From assembly GCF_024171645.1 (NCBI RefSeq), contig NZ_JALKAC010000011.1, positions 174,137-238,136 on the forward strand: a stretch of 64,000 nucleotides of DNA. Reading direction: 5' to 3'. This DNA is from Flavobacterium sp. HSC-32F16. Its GTDB lineage: Bacteria > Bacteroidota > Bacteroidia > Flavobacteriales > Flavobacteriaceae. A model generated the notes under the pieces. The model was not told where the DNA came from. It searched no databases and saw nothing but the letters and a program-made list of their open reading frames with translations. Below, piece after piece: positions 40,358-48,606 of the stretch. Position 1 is the first letter of the stretch. Each line of letters starts with the position of its first letter. The translations under genes were made by a program, and so were the position numbers.

Positions 40358-41779
40358 TTACTTTTTAATTTTAAAATTATCGTATGCTTTTAAAAACGCC
40401 TCAGTAAACAAGTTTCCTTGTTTTTCATATCCTTTTTTAGAATAGTGCACCCAGTCTGCACCAATTAAACCCTCTGCTTTTAATTGTCCTATTCCGCTTA
40501 AACCTCCTAATTCATCATATAAATCCCAAACCGCAAATCCATCTTTTTCGGCAATATCATTTATACGCTGTGCATATTCGCCAACAAAATGATTTGGTTT
40601 TCTTCCTCTAAATAAAGAAGGCGGTGAAGTCATAACAATTATAGGAACATTTATATTTTGCTCTTTTATGTTTTTGATAAAATCACGCAGTCTTCTTATA
40701 TATTCAGAAGCTTCAAGCTTATCAAAACTTTCATTGGTACCTAATGAAAAAATTAAAAGATCAGGATGTAACGCTTTTAACTGTTCAAAAAACAAAGGAT
40801 ATTTATTGTAATCTGAAAACTTTGCACCGTTTACCCCAATGCCGCTATAGGTTATTCCGGGAGCATTTTTCTCTAAAACCAGTCCGCTTAGTTCAAAATC
40901 TTTTGCTTCTTTATTCGGAATCAGAAAAATTCTGTCTAATGCTTTTTCTGATTTGTAATAATGGCAATAGGAATCTGATTCAAGATTTAGCGGTACAAAT
41001 TCTGATGTTTTAATATTCTTTGGCTGCATTTGATTGGTTGGAATTTTCAAAATCCTTCCGGCCCGAATATTATTTGATTTCAGCTGATTTGCTCTTTTAA
41101 TCTCGGCAACTGAAACATTGTATTTATCTGCAATTACAGAAATGGCTTCTCCTTTTTTAATTTTGTGCGTAACTACTTTTCGTTCTGTAGTTTCTATGAA
41201 TTTAGTTTGAGATCCTGTCGCCAAATCAAACATATTTTCGTTTTTGGGAGTTATGATCTGAATGGTATTAAACTTATATGCTGCATCTTTAACACTCATT
41301 TCCATTACAAATCCGCCGGTGTCTCTCCAAAGTCCAATACCGCTTAAACCTACAGGATAATTTCTAACGGGGTAAATATTTCGATAACTTTCCCAAATTC
41401 TGTTACATCGAAAACGTTCATTATAAGAACCGTTTGTTTTGGCTAATTGATATGGAAAAACAAAACCACGACCCGCATTTCCAAATTTTTGCTGTAAAAT
41501 CTTTCTTATTTTATTGGTCATCAAATCGCCCTGAATATGCGAATCTCCAATATGAACAATATTTATTTTTTGATTATTCTCACTTTCATTCTCTTTTAAC
41601 CTCTTAAAAACAGCCTCTAAGACTTTTGCATTATAAATGTGATTTCCTGTATAAGTTTCAACCGATGTTGAATCGATTTTGCTATCCATATTTTTATTTA
41701 TTGTAAGTGATAGTGTTGTTTCGGGTTTATCATTTGTTGAGAAAAAAAGACAACAAAAGAAAATAAGTAGTTTATTCAT
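40358..41779 (-). CDS. Periplasmic SGNH/GDSL-hydrolase-fold protein with internal LysM domain
   Basis: This 473-residue protein has a signal peptide (about 1-17), then an SGNH fold with block I IVHIGDSHIQGD (about 73-84), SLGTNES for block III (about 345) and DWVHYSKKGY for block V (about 444-453). A LysM module (about 207-250, HKIKKGEAISVIADKYNVSV) is inserted in the loop between blocks and should hold the enzyme to peptidoglycan. The catalytic Ser and Asp-x-x-His are present. It overlaps the upstream SGNH gene by 8 bp and precedes the MBOAT gene by 1 bp, so it is probably an acetyl acceptor or transferase in the same machine. Confidence 0.92.
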   Translation of the reverse strand: MNKLLIFFCCLFFSTNDKPETTLSLTINKNMDSKIDSTSVETYTGNHIYNAKVLEAVFKRLKENESENNQKINIVHIGDSHIQGDLMTNKIRKILQQKFGNAGRGFVFPYQLAKTNGSYNERFRCNRIWESYRNIYPVRNYPVGLSGIGLWRDTGGFVMEMSVKDAAYKFNTIQIITPKNENMFDLATGSQTKFIETTERKVVTHKIKKGEAISVIADKYNVSVAEIKRANQLKSNNIRAGRILKIPTNQMQPKNIKTSEFVPLNLESDSYCHYYKSEKALDRIFLIPNKEAKDFELSGLVLEKNAPGITYSGIGVNGAKFSDYNKYPLFFEQLKALHPDLLIFSLGTNESFDKLEASEYIRRLRDFIKNIKEQNINVPIIVMTSPPSLFRGRKPNHFVGEYAQRINDIAEKDGFAVWDLYDELGGLSGIGQLKAEGLIGADWVHYSKKGYEKQGNLFTEAFLKAYDNFKIKK

Positions 41780-43244
41780 TTACGCTATCTTTTTTGACAG
41801 ACACGGAATCTGCTTTGGGTTTCTTAATCGCTTTGGGCTTAACTCCCGTTTCACGTTTTTCGCGTAAAACTTTATATTCTTCGTATCCTTTATTTAATTG
41901 ACTGTACAACAAATTACCAATTGCTTTTGCTCCTCTTTGGTTAAAGTGTGTATAATCTTTATTGGCTTTGGCTGGAGATTCGTCTACCCATTTTACCATA
42001 GATCCGTCACCGCCCATTAAAGTGTATAAATTTACAAATCCTGATTCAGTATCCAAAGCATATCTTTTTTGAGCATTCATTAATGGCACAACTGCTGAAT
42101 CTGTTTTCATTTCTAAATTATACTTAGTCGATTTATCGGCTGTTGAGACAATCAAAATAGAAACTCCCGGAAATGATTCTTTTATTTTATTTACCGTTTT
42201 TGTCATTCCTTTTTGATACCAGGAATAATTTTTGGTTCCGTAATTCAAAACGTTTGTTCCGTAATGAAGAATAATCAAATCGTATTTCAGGCTATTATTA
42301 AAACCTTGCATTACACTTGCATCAAACATGGAAATTGGCAGTCCTGAATTTCCTCTTTGAGAGAAGTTATCTACATGAACCCCGATTCCGTTATCGAAAT
42401 TAAATCCAAAAATAGGAATTGAGTCGGCATGAATAAAGTTGGCTTTAAAAGATTTTATACTTCCCGAAGTTACCTTTAAACTGTTTACTAAATTGTTTGG
42501 AGAAAGACTTTTTCTCAAAGTATCTTTTCCAATAATGAAATTTACATTTCCTTTTTTAGAAGATCTTCCGTAAAATAATGTTGGATTATCCAGAGAAGTT
42601 GAATATTTATTCAATCCGGCTTCATATTGAACCCAGGTTGTATTTACTTTATCATTAGCAAAAAACACATGGCCGTTTACTCCAAACGGACTTGTTGGTT
42701 TTTTTACATTTAAATATGATTGTGTTTTCCAGTTTTTAGAAAACAATGTTTTTACAGAACCTCTTGAAGCAGATGATTCTGAAATAATAGAAACAAAACC
42801 AACTCCATTTCCTCCAAAACGTTCCTGATAATTCATACGAACATCCTGTACGATTAAATCTCCATCGGTCATAGAATCTCCGTAATACGCAATTCTAACA
42901 TGTTTCTGTGGATTTTGTTCCAGCTGATACAATTTCTCGTAAAAAGAAATCATGTATTGAAATCCTTTATAATTATCGAAGGTTTCAGATGGAAATTCAA
43001 TTCCTTCTGATGCATCATAAACAATTTTTTCCCTGCCAGATTTATCTTCGATACTATCTCCACCAACAGCCGAAGAATCTTTGGCAACTGATTCTAAAAG
43101 CAGGCTGTCGATAAGTACATTTTTAGAATCTACTTTTCCTTCAGAAAAAATTTTATCAGGAAGGATTTGTTTAAAACCAATAAAAGCAACAAATGCCAAT
43201 GCGACGATTGCAAAAGACTGAAAGAAATATGATTTTGTATTCAC
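41772..43244 (-). CDS. Membrane-anchored SGNH/GDSL-fold protein
   Basis: This 490-residue protein has an N-terminal signal anchor (about 10-28) and an SGNH fold with block I RIAYYGDSMTDGDL (about 118-131), HYGTN (about 315-319) and DYTHFNQRGA (about 433-442). The C-terminal 35 residues are Lys-rich and repetitive (KPKAIKKPKADSVSVKK). It is the first gene of the three-gene operon with the LysM-SGNH and MBOAT genes. The pair of different SGNH proteins parallels two-step O-acetylation systems such as AlgJ/AlgX with AlgI. No polysaccharide synthase lies beside it. Confidence 0.9.
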   Translation of the reverse strand: MNTKSYFFQSFAIVALAFVAFIGFKQILPDKIFSEGKVDSKNVLIDSLLLESVAKDSSAVGGDSIEDKSGREKIVYDASEGIEFPSETFDNYKGFQYMISFYEKLYQLEQNPQKHVRIAYYGDSMTDGDLIVQDVRMNYQERFGGNGVGFVSIISESSASRGSVKTLFSKNWKTQSYLNVKKPTSPFGVNGHVFFANDKVNTTWVQYEAGLNKYSTSLDNPTLFYGRSSKKGNVNFIIGKDTLRKSLSPNNLVNSLKVTSGSIKSFKANFIHADSIPIFGFNFDNGIGVHVDNFSQRGNSGLPISMFDASVMQGFNNSLKYDLIILHYGTNVLNYGTKNYSWYQKGMTKTVNKIKESFPGVSILIVSTADKSTKYNLEMKTDSAVVPLMNAQKRYALDTESGFVNLYTLMGGDGSMVKWVDESPAKANKDYTHFNQRGAKAIGNLLYSQLNKGYEEYKVLREKRETGVKPKAIKKPKADSVSVKKDSVNE

Positions 43245-43386
43245 TTATTAATTATAATTTTGAAGATGGAATTGCAATAATTATTCATTAAAAATTCCTG
43301 TTAATTCCGTTTAAAAAAATTGATGCGCAAAGATAGAATTAAATCGTTCATTTTTAATTCATTTTAACAATAAAGAAAATAAAAAA

Positions 43387-43411
43387 AGAGGTTAGATAAA
43401 TCTAACCTCTT
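43387..43411 (-). terminator. Rho-independent terminator after the HmuY gene
   Basis: An AAGAGGTTAGA / TCTAACCTCTT perfect 11-bp stem with a 3-nt loop. On the minus strand it runs into seven T. It is about 115 bp beyond the HmuY stop. Confidence 0.88.
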
Positions 43412-43523
43412 AAATCAAAAAAAAATAAAAAAAACAAAGCTAATGATTAACTATTTTTTTGATGCGAAACATCATATAACAGAATGAAATAATCTTTATG
43501 TTCTTTAGATTTTTCATTATGTA

Positions 43524-44939
43524 TTATTTCAAGATAGCGTATTGGAATGTTGGGTAACCTCTTTCTCCAGCTGCGTTTACACCAGCTGTAAATCTTACTT
43601 TATATACATTTCCTGCCGGATCTTTAACAACGTAGAAACGATCTGTTCTAGCATTAAATGAAGAAGTTGGATTACCATTTGCATCTGTTCCTCCTACTGT
43701 TCCTCTCCAGTTTGAACCAATATTTCTTTGATCATCTGTAAATTTAGCATTATCAACATTTGCCAATGTAAAAGCGTCATATGCAAAAGCAGTTGTAAGT
43801 ACTTGATAAGTTTTTGCGCCACCTTTAACGTTATTTAAAACGAAGTCTGCAAAATTATAAGGCACCAAACCTGTTCCAAAATTAGTTGTGTTAGTAAAAC
43901 TTGTGAAGCTGATATCCCATTGTGCTTTTTGAGGCTCTACATTAACTGTTTTATTATCTAATATGCTTAAAAATGTAAAGTTATATGCTGCGTTTTTAGC
44001 AACAGTAATTTCATTGTGAGTAGTAGCAGCAATATCAGCATATTGTACTTTATAGTCATTTCCACTTCTTAATATTCTAACTTTTTTCCACCCTCTAGAA
44101 GATCCGTTAGCAGTACCTTCATTTCCTGTTTCTGGTTTAGTTGTCGCTGGGTTACTTCCCATATTAATCAAATAAACTTTGTTTTCGCTGTCAGTAGCCG
44201 AGATTGCTGCAATAGTAGTTTTAGTAATATCTCCTGCTGGATCATCTACTTGAGTTATACTACCAGATCCTTGATTAAAAATCATAGCTGCATCTTCTGC
44301 CTGAACTTCATCAATATTTGTACTAGCCGTTTGTTTAGCAGACATTTTTACAGTATGATTTATTATAACTCTAAAATCTGTTCCAGAATAGAATCCTAAA
44401 TCCCAAGAAACTCTAGGAACAACAGTCATTTTTCCACTGCTTAAATCAACAAAAACCTGATTTGGCTGAGTAGGTCCTCCAACTTCTGGAGCTAATGCAT
44501 TTCCTAAAGAAGCTGTTTCATTAAAGTTTACCTGAATTGATTTATTTTCAGAGATTACAGCATCAATAGTCGCACTGCTGATAGTAAAAACAACATTTTT
44601 TACTTCACCTTCAATAGCTTCTTTTAATTTCTTAAAATTAAAAGTCACAGAAGAAACATTTTTATCAAAAGGAACTATGACTTTGCTTGCAGCGATTGCT
44701 GGTGTAGTACTATAATCTGTACCATTTGCAACTGCAGTTTCAGTATAAGTTAAAGTTAAAGATCCAGCTGATGCAGTTGGAGAAGCAAATTTGATTTCGA
44801 TCGGAGTTGTTTCTGCCGATAGATTTAACGACGTAGATGCAAAAGCTACTGCATTTGGCTGCGCTGCTTCATCATCACTACTACAAGCCCCAATAGCTAG
44901 TAATACAAAAGATAATATTAAAATAAAGTTCTTTTTCAT
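43524..44939 (-). CDS. HmuY-family heme-binding lipoprotein
   Basis: This 471-residue protein has a lipobox ending LLAIGAC (Cys19) and an N-terminal Ig-like or Calx-beta-type domain (about 30-145, VAFASTSLNLSAETTPIEI). A C-terminal HmuY domain follows (about 150-471) with VFVDLSSG, SWDLGFYSG, WDISFTSF and the closing GYPTFQYAIL. HmuY proteins sit on the cell surface and take heme from host or environmental proteins, then pass it to a TonB receptor. The receptor gene lies 12 bp upstream on the same strand, so the two form an operon. Axial ligands cannot be assigned by eye. Confidence 0.92.
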   Translation of the reverse strand: MKKNFILILSFVLLAIGACSSDDEAAQPNAVAFASTSLNLSAETTPIEIKFASPTASAGSLTLTYTETAVANGTDYSTTPAIAASKVIVPFDKNVSSVTFNFKKLKEAIEGEVKNVVFTISSATIDAVISENKSIQVNFNETASLGNALAPEVGGPTQPNQVFVDLSSGKMTVVPRVSWDLGFYSGTDFRVIINHTVKMSAKQTASTNIDEVQAEDAAMIFNQGSGSITQVDDPAGDITKTTIAAISATDSENKVYLINMGSNPATTKPETGNEGTANGSSRGWKKVRILRSGNDYKVQYADIAATTHNEITVAKNAAYNFTFLSILDNKTVNVEPQKAQWDISFTSFTNTTNFGTGLVPYNFADFVLNNVKGGAKTYQVLTTAFAYDAFTLANVDNAKFTDDQRNIGSNWRGTVGGTDANGNPTSSFNARTDRFYVVKDPAGNVYKVRFTAGVNAAGERGYPTFQYAILK

Positions 44940-44951
44940 GGTATTGATTTA

Positions 44952-47114
44952 TTAATTAAAATTTAGATTATATGAAAGTTTCAAGAAGTAAGATCGGCCA
45001 TAACCCAGCATTTGTGAGGTTGTCCCTCCACCACCATGTGCACCACCGCTTGGATCTCCTCCTCCGCCATTTTGCACAGATTGCAGATTGGTTACATCAA
45101 AAAGGTTTCTGGCTCCAAGCGTAACTTCAAATTGATTTTTAAAGAATGTTTTTCGAACAGATGCATCCATCCAGCTAAATGACTTAAGTTCGCTTAAAAA
45201 GAAACCCGTTTTTCCCTCGCTGTCAGATCCTGCAACGTATTGTTGCTGTTGTCCATTGTATTTATAAAAAACTGCTAACAAAGTATTCCATTTAGGGATA
45301 TTATAAGATATACTTGAATTTAATCTGAATGAGTAGAAAAATTTATCATCAGACACTAAGTTTTGAGCTGCCAAATCAAGTCTTCTAGAAATTCCAACTA
45401 TAGCGGCGCCTAACATTACATTCCAATTTTTATAAGTATATTGCTCTACTGTTGAAATGTTCCACATTTTATATCTGTTAATATTAAAGTATTTATAATG
45501 TAAAGGGATTACCTGTGTTGCAACCAGGTCAATTCTATCATTAACATCCAGATACGTAACCGCTAAATTGTTCGAGATTTGAGCGCCAGAATTAAAAGTG
45601 CAGGCTCTTTTTAAACTAACCTCATAAGAAGTACTTGTTTCAGGAATCAGATCTGCATTTCCCTGCATGTTATGGTTTGAGTCTACAAAATAAGTATACA
45701 ACTCATCAAAGTTTGGAGTACGATATGCCTTACCCATAGATGCCCTTGCCTCTAATCCTTTATCAAAAAGATATCTTAAACCTAAGGAACTTGCATATTG
45801 ATTGTCAAAAGCGCTTTGAAATGAAAATCGAAGTCCCGGACGAATCGAAAATTTTTCACTTACACCAATTTCGGCAACTGAATAAATATCATAATTCTCC
45901 AATCTCTTTCTAATGTTTACACCCTGCTGACTATCATCTCTAAAAGCTCCTACTGAAGAATCATAAAAACCATTTTCGTTTGTAATTTCATAACCAAGCT
46001 GAAAGTCTATATTTTTATTATCAAAGAAATTGCTCAACGTTCCTGTAGAATAAAACACCTCTTTTGATTGATAAGTGCCTCTTTTGTTATCTACCTCTTT
46101 TTTTGTATCTAAATGATAAACGAAATTCTCTAAATCACGTTCTTGTCTCTGCTGAGAAACCGAAACATTGTACTTTAAGTGCGAGAAAAGGTTTCCACTT
46201 GCATTTAAATGGTGGTAATAACGATTGGTAATATATTTTTTATCTCTCGAAAAATAGGTATCTGCGAATGGATAATTATCCTGAATATTTACAAGCGGAT
46301 TGTAGTAATGAACATCTTCACCATAATAATCAAATTTGTAAAAAATTCTAAAGGCATCTTTTTGATATCCTAAAATTGCATTTCCTACCAATTGCTCTTT
46401 TGGAAGCTGTGTATATCCTCTAAGTCCGTCATTTTGATCGTAATCTTTTCCTTGTCTGTTATCATAATAACCGGTCATTGCATTTCGATTTCCTCCAATG
46501 TTAACAAACCAGTTTTCATTAAAATTATGACCAATTTTAGCCGATTGAATATGACGGCCTTTATCAAAAAAGGCAAATTCTTTACCAACGGTTTCTTCCT
46601 GAACAGTTGCACTGATCTGCCATTTGTACCCGCCACCTTTTTTAGTAATAATATTTAAAATACCACTTACTGCATTTGCTCCGTGAGTTACTCCCATTGA
46701 ACCTTCGATAATTTCGATTCTCTCGACATCATCAAGATTTACCTGAGTTAAATCAACATTTGTTCCCATACCCGTATCACTTACTAAAGGTATATTATCA
46801 ACCAAAATCTTAAAATACTGTGCATCTAATCCAAACATAGAAACTTTTGAACGTCCATCATCTCCACTTGATGTCACATTAATATTTAGATACTGATTTA
46901 AAACATCAGCTAAATTATTTGCCGCCAGCTGCTTTATGTTTTCTTTAGTAATAACTCTAACATTAAACACCGATTTCTTTATAGACTGCGGCTCAAACTG
47001 CCCTGTAACAACAACTTCTGAAAGTTTTTCTCGTGACGCAATACTATCTTTTTGCTGTGAAAAAGAAATTTGACATAAAAGTATTACAGCAAAAAAAGTT
47101 AGTTTTATTTTCAT
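44952..47114 (-). CDS. TonB-dependent receptor, likely heme (HmuR-like)
   Basis: This 720-residue outer-membrane receptor has a signal peptide (about 1-19) and a plug domain (about 45-165, with NLADVLNQYLNINVTS, RIEIIEGSMGVTHG and GANAVSGILNIITKKGG). A 22-strand barrel follows, with a terminal aromatic-rich strand ending in Asn-Phe-Asn. An unusual Gly/His-rich loop (GGGGDPSGGAHGGGG, about 682-697) lies near the last strands. Pairing with HmuY points to heme uptake. The promoter faces that of the DUF6607 gene and shares a Fur-like dyad with it, so iron control is likely. Confidence 0.93.
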   Translation of the reverse strand: MKIKLTFFAVILLCQISFSQQKDSIASREKLSEVVVTGQFEPQSIKKSVFNVRVITKENIKQLAANNLADVLNQYLNINVTSSGDDGRSKVSMFGLDAQYFKILVDNIPLVSDTGMGTNVDLTQVNLDDVERIEIIEGSMGVTHGANAVSGILNIITKKGGGYKWQISATVQEETVGKEFAFFDKGRHIQSAKIGHNFNENWFVNIGGNRNAMTGYYDNRQGKDYDQNDGLRGYTQLPKEQLVGNAILGYQKDAFRIFYKFDYYGEDVHYYNPLVNIQDNYPFADTYFSRDKKYITNRYYHHLNASGNLFSHLKYNVSVSQQRQERDLENFVYHLDTKKEVDNKRGTYQSKEVFYSTGTLSNFFDNKNIDFQLGYEITNENGFYDSSVGAFRDDSQQGVNIRKRLENYDIYSVAEIGVSEKFSIRPGLRFSFQSAFDNQYASSLGLRYLFDKGLEARASMGKAYRTPNFDELYTYFVDSNHNMQGNADLIPETSTSYEVSLKRACTFNSGAQISNNLAVTYLDVNDRIDLVATQVIPLHYKYFNINRYKMWNISTVEQYTYKNWNVMLGAAIVGISRRLDLAAQNLVSDDKFFYSFRLNSSISYNIPKWNTLLAVFYKYNGQQQQYVAGSDSEGKTGFFLSELKSFSWMDASVRKTFFKNQFEVTLGARNLFDVTNLQSVQNGGGGDPSGGAHGGGGTTSQMLGYGRSYFLKLSYNLNFN

Positions 47115-47142
47115 TATTTTTATTAAGTCTTAATAACTGATG

Positions 47143-47150
47143 CAAATATA
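47143..47150 (-). promoter_or_regulatory. -7 promoter box (TATATTTG) of the receptor-HmuY operon
   Basis: A perfect TAnnTTTG on the minus strand, 28 bases upstream of the receptor ATG. Confidence 0.6.
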
Positions 47151-47155
47151 TGACT

Positions 47156-47174
47156 ATTTTTAATTATTCTAAAT
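47156..47174. promoter_or_regulatory. Fur-like dyad between divergent heme-locus promoters
   Basis: The sequence ATTTTTAATTATTCTAAAT is a 9-1-9 imperfect inverted repeat. The right half ATTCTAAAT matches the ATTTAGAAT-T-ATTCTAAAT type of Bacteroidota Fur site exactly; the left half differs at two positions. It lies between the two facing -7 boxes, where a repressor would block both. The assignment is by similarity only. Confidence 0.5.
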
Positions 47175-47182
47175 TAAATTTA

Positions 47183-47190
47183 TATATTTG
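47183..47190 (+). promoter_or_regulatory. -7 promoter box (TATATTTG) of the DUF6607 gene
   Basis: A perfect TAnnTTTG, 27 bases upstream of the ATG at 47218. Its TTG could be misread as a start codon at 47188. Confidence 0.6.
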
Positions 47191-47217
47191 CAAAAATTTA
47201 AAAACCAACAGAAAGTT

Positions 47218-48120
47218 ATGATTACAAAAAGCCTTTATTTTTCAGCCATTATGGCTTTAACTTGCAGTCTTGGATTCAGTCAGGACAAAAAACAGCAAGA
47301 CATAAAATCTATTAAATCAATGTGCGGTTGTTATGAAGTGAAATTTAATTTTGCAGAGACTTTTCAATACGCTAAAGATTCTGCAGCTTATAAACCATCT
47401 CAAACTAAACATGAATCGGCTTTAGAATGGGTAGAATTATTAGAAGATACTCCAAATAAAATTGTAATGCAGCACTTATTAATTGTAAGTGACGATATGA
47501 TTATCAAACACTGGAGACAAGACTGGCTGTATGAAAACACAGACTTATATTCATTTGATAAAGGAAACTCTTGGAAATATAAAAAACTAGATAAAAAAGC
47601 AGTTAAAGGCCAATGGACTCAAAAAGTATTTCAGGTAGACGACAGCCCAAGATACGAAGGTTCTTCTACTTGGGTACATGTTGACGGACAAGATTACTGG
47701 GCTAACGTTGCCGATGCACCGCTGCCTAGAAGAGAGCAGACAAAACGTAATGATTATAATGTTTTAAAAAGAAGAAATATTCACGAAATCACGGCTGCAG
47801 GATGGAATCATGAGCAGGATAATGATAAATTAATTAGAGATGACAGCGGTAAAGATGTTTTACTAGCCCAGGAAAAAGGATTTGATGTTTACACTAAAGT
47901 ACCAGACATTAAATGTATCGCCGGTCAAAAATGGTGGAAAGAAAACAATGCTCTTTGGAAAAACGTTCGTGACAAATGGCAGACTCTTTTTGACAGACAT
48001 CAAGATTTGAATTTAGAAGCTAAAGTTGACAGAAAAGCACTTTACTCTTTATTGTTTGATTTAAAGCCAAATGCAACAAAAGCAGAATCTGATGCTATCA
48101 TCAACAAATTTGTAAAATAA
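47218..48120 (+). CDS. Secreted DUF6607-family protein
   Basis: This protein of about 300 residues has a signal peptide ending SLGFSQ (residue 22) and matches DUF6607 through the MCGCYEVKFNFAETF block (Cys36, Cys38), WRQDWLYEN and the central STWVHVDGQDYWANVADAPLPRRE region (split near 150-175). It is rich in Trp, His and Tyr and has no membrane helix, so it is periplasmic or surface-exposed. The CxC pair near the mature N-terminus could bind metal or heme. It is divergent from the HmuY/receptor operon behind a shared control region, which suggests a role in the same heme pathway (inference). The ATG at 47218 is preferred over a TTG inside the promoter. Confidence 0.88.
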   Translation: MITKSLYFSAIMALTCSLGFSQDKKQQDIKSIKSMCGCYEVKFNFAETFQYAKDSAAYKPSQTKHESALEWVELLEDTPNKIVMQHLLIVSDDMIIKHWRQDWLYENTDLYSFDKGNSWKYKKLDKKAVKGQWTQKVFQVDDSPRYEGSSTWVHVDGQDYWANVADAPLPRREQTKRNDYNVLKRRNIHEITAAGWNHEQDNDKLIRDDSGKDVLLAQEKGFDVYTKVPDIKCIAGQKWWKENNALWKNVRDKWQTLFDRHQDLNLEAKVDRKALYSLLFDLKPNATKAESDAIINKFVK

Positions 48121-48142
48121 AATATTTGTGTTAGTTATAAGA

Positions 48143-48175
48143 AAGCCGGTAGTTTTAAAACTACCGGCTTTTTTT
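48143..48175 (+). terminator. Rho-independent terminator after the DUF6607 gene
   Basis: An AAGCCGGTAGTTTT / AAAACTACCGGCTT perfect stem followed by seven T, 23 bp past the stop. Confidence 0.95.
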
Positions 48176-48180
48176 ATGAA

Positions 48181-48213
48181 TAAAAAAACCGTCTATAAGC
48201 CAGACGGTTTGTT
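48181..48213 (-). terminator. Orphan minus-strand terminator-like hairpin
   Basis: An AAACCGTCT / AGACGGTTT stem with a 7-nt loop; the minus strand continues into seven T, the plus strand does not. It lies beyond the argS terminator, so either it is a backup or it ends an unidentified minus-strand transcript. Confidence 0.65.
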
Positions 48214-48547
48214 CCTTATTATTTTTACTAAAAGGGTTACTAATTCAAAATAGTTAAAAATGAATATAAGGAGGTATTTTTAAATTCAGCTATTCTCTCA
48301 ATTATACATTATCTCTTGTCTCTGCAGCAGCAATTTAACTAAAAAACCTTGCCCAAAAATGCATTTCACAAAATGCTAAAATTCATTTAAAAAAAACTAA
48401 AATATTACTTAATCTCAATTAAAGTAGGAAAATTAATATGATTATATTTTTCATCCTACAGAATATACACTTTTAACTTAAAAATTAACTTTTATTTGTT
48501 TTCCCTAACTCTCTGAAAGCTAAATCAACTGTAAAATAATTAAACAA

Positions 48548-48586
48548 AAAAAGCCGATAATTTTATAAAACTATCGGCTTTTAATT
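48548..48586 (-). terminator. Rho-independent terminator after argS
   Basis: AAGCCGATA pairs with TATCGGCTT, continued by an AT stem, and the minus strand ends in seven T. It is about 20 bp past the argS stop. Confidence 0.88.
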
Positions 48587-48606
48587 TTTCATTATTATTA
48601 AGATTC

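Larger units (their letters stand above)
48121..48606. other. 486-bp region between DUF6607 and argS with three hairpins and no gene
   Basis: It holds the DUF6607 terminator (48143-48175), a second hairpin with a T tail only on the minus strand (48181-48213), about 330 bp of AT-rich sequence and the argS terminator (48548-48586). Frames in the middle are short: a 7-codon plus-strand frame (48262) after a GTTAAAAATG context, and an 11-codon minus-strand frame that resembles a signal-peptide start. No RNA family was recognised. Confidence 0.6.

Noticed and set aside
47188..47217. In-frame TTG start for the DUF6607 protein
   Set aside because: The TTG is part of the TATATTTG -7 box; the ATG at 47218 gives a clean signal peptide.
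48262..48345. Short plus-strand frame beginning ATGAATATAAGG
   Set aside because: It stops after 7 codons; continuation needs a frameshift. A leader-peptide role cannot be supported.
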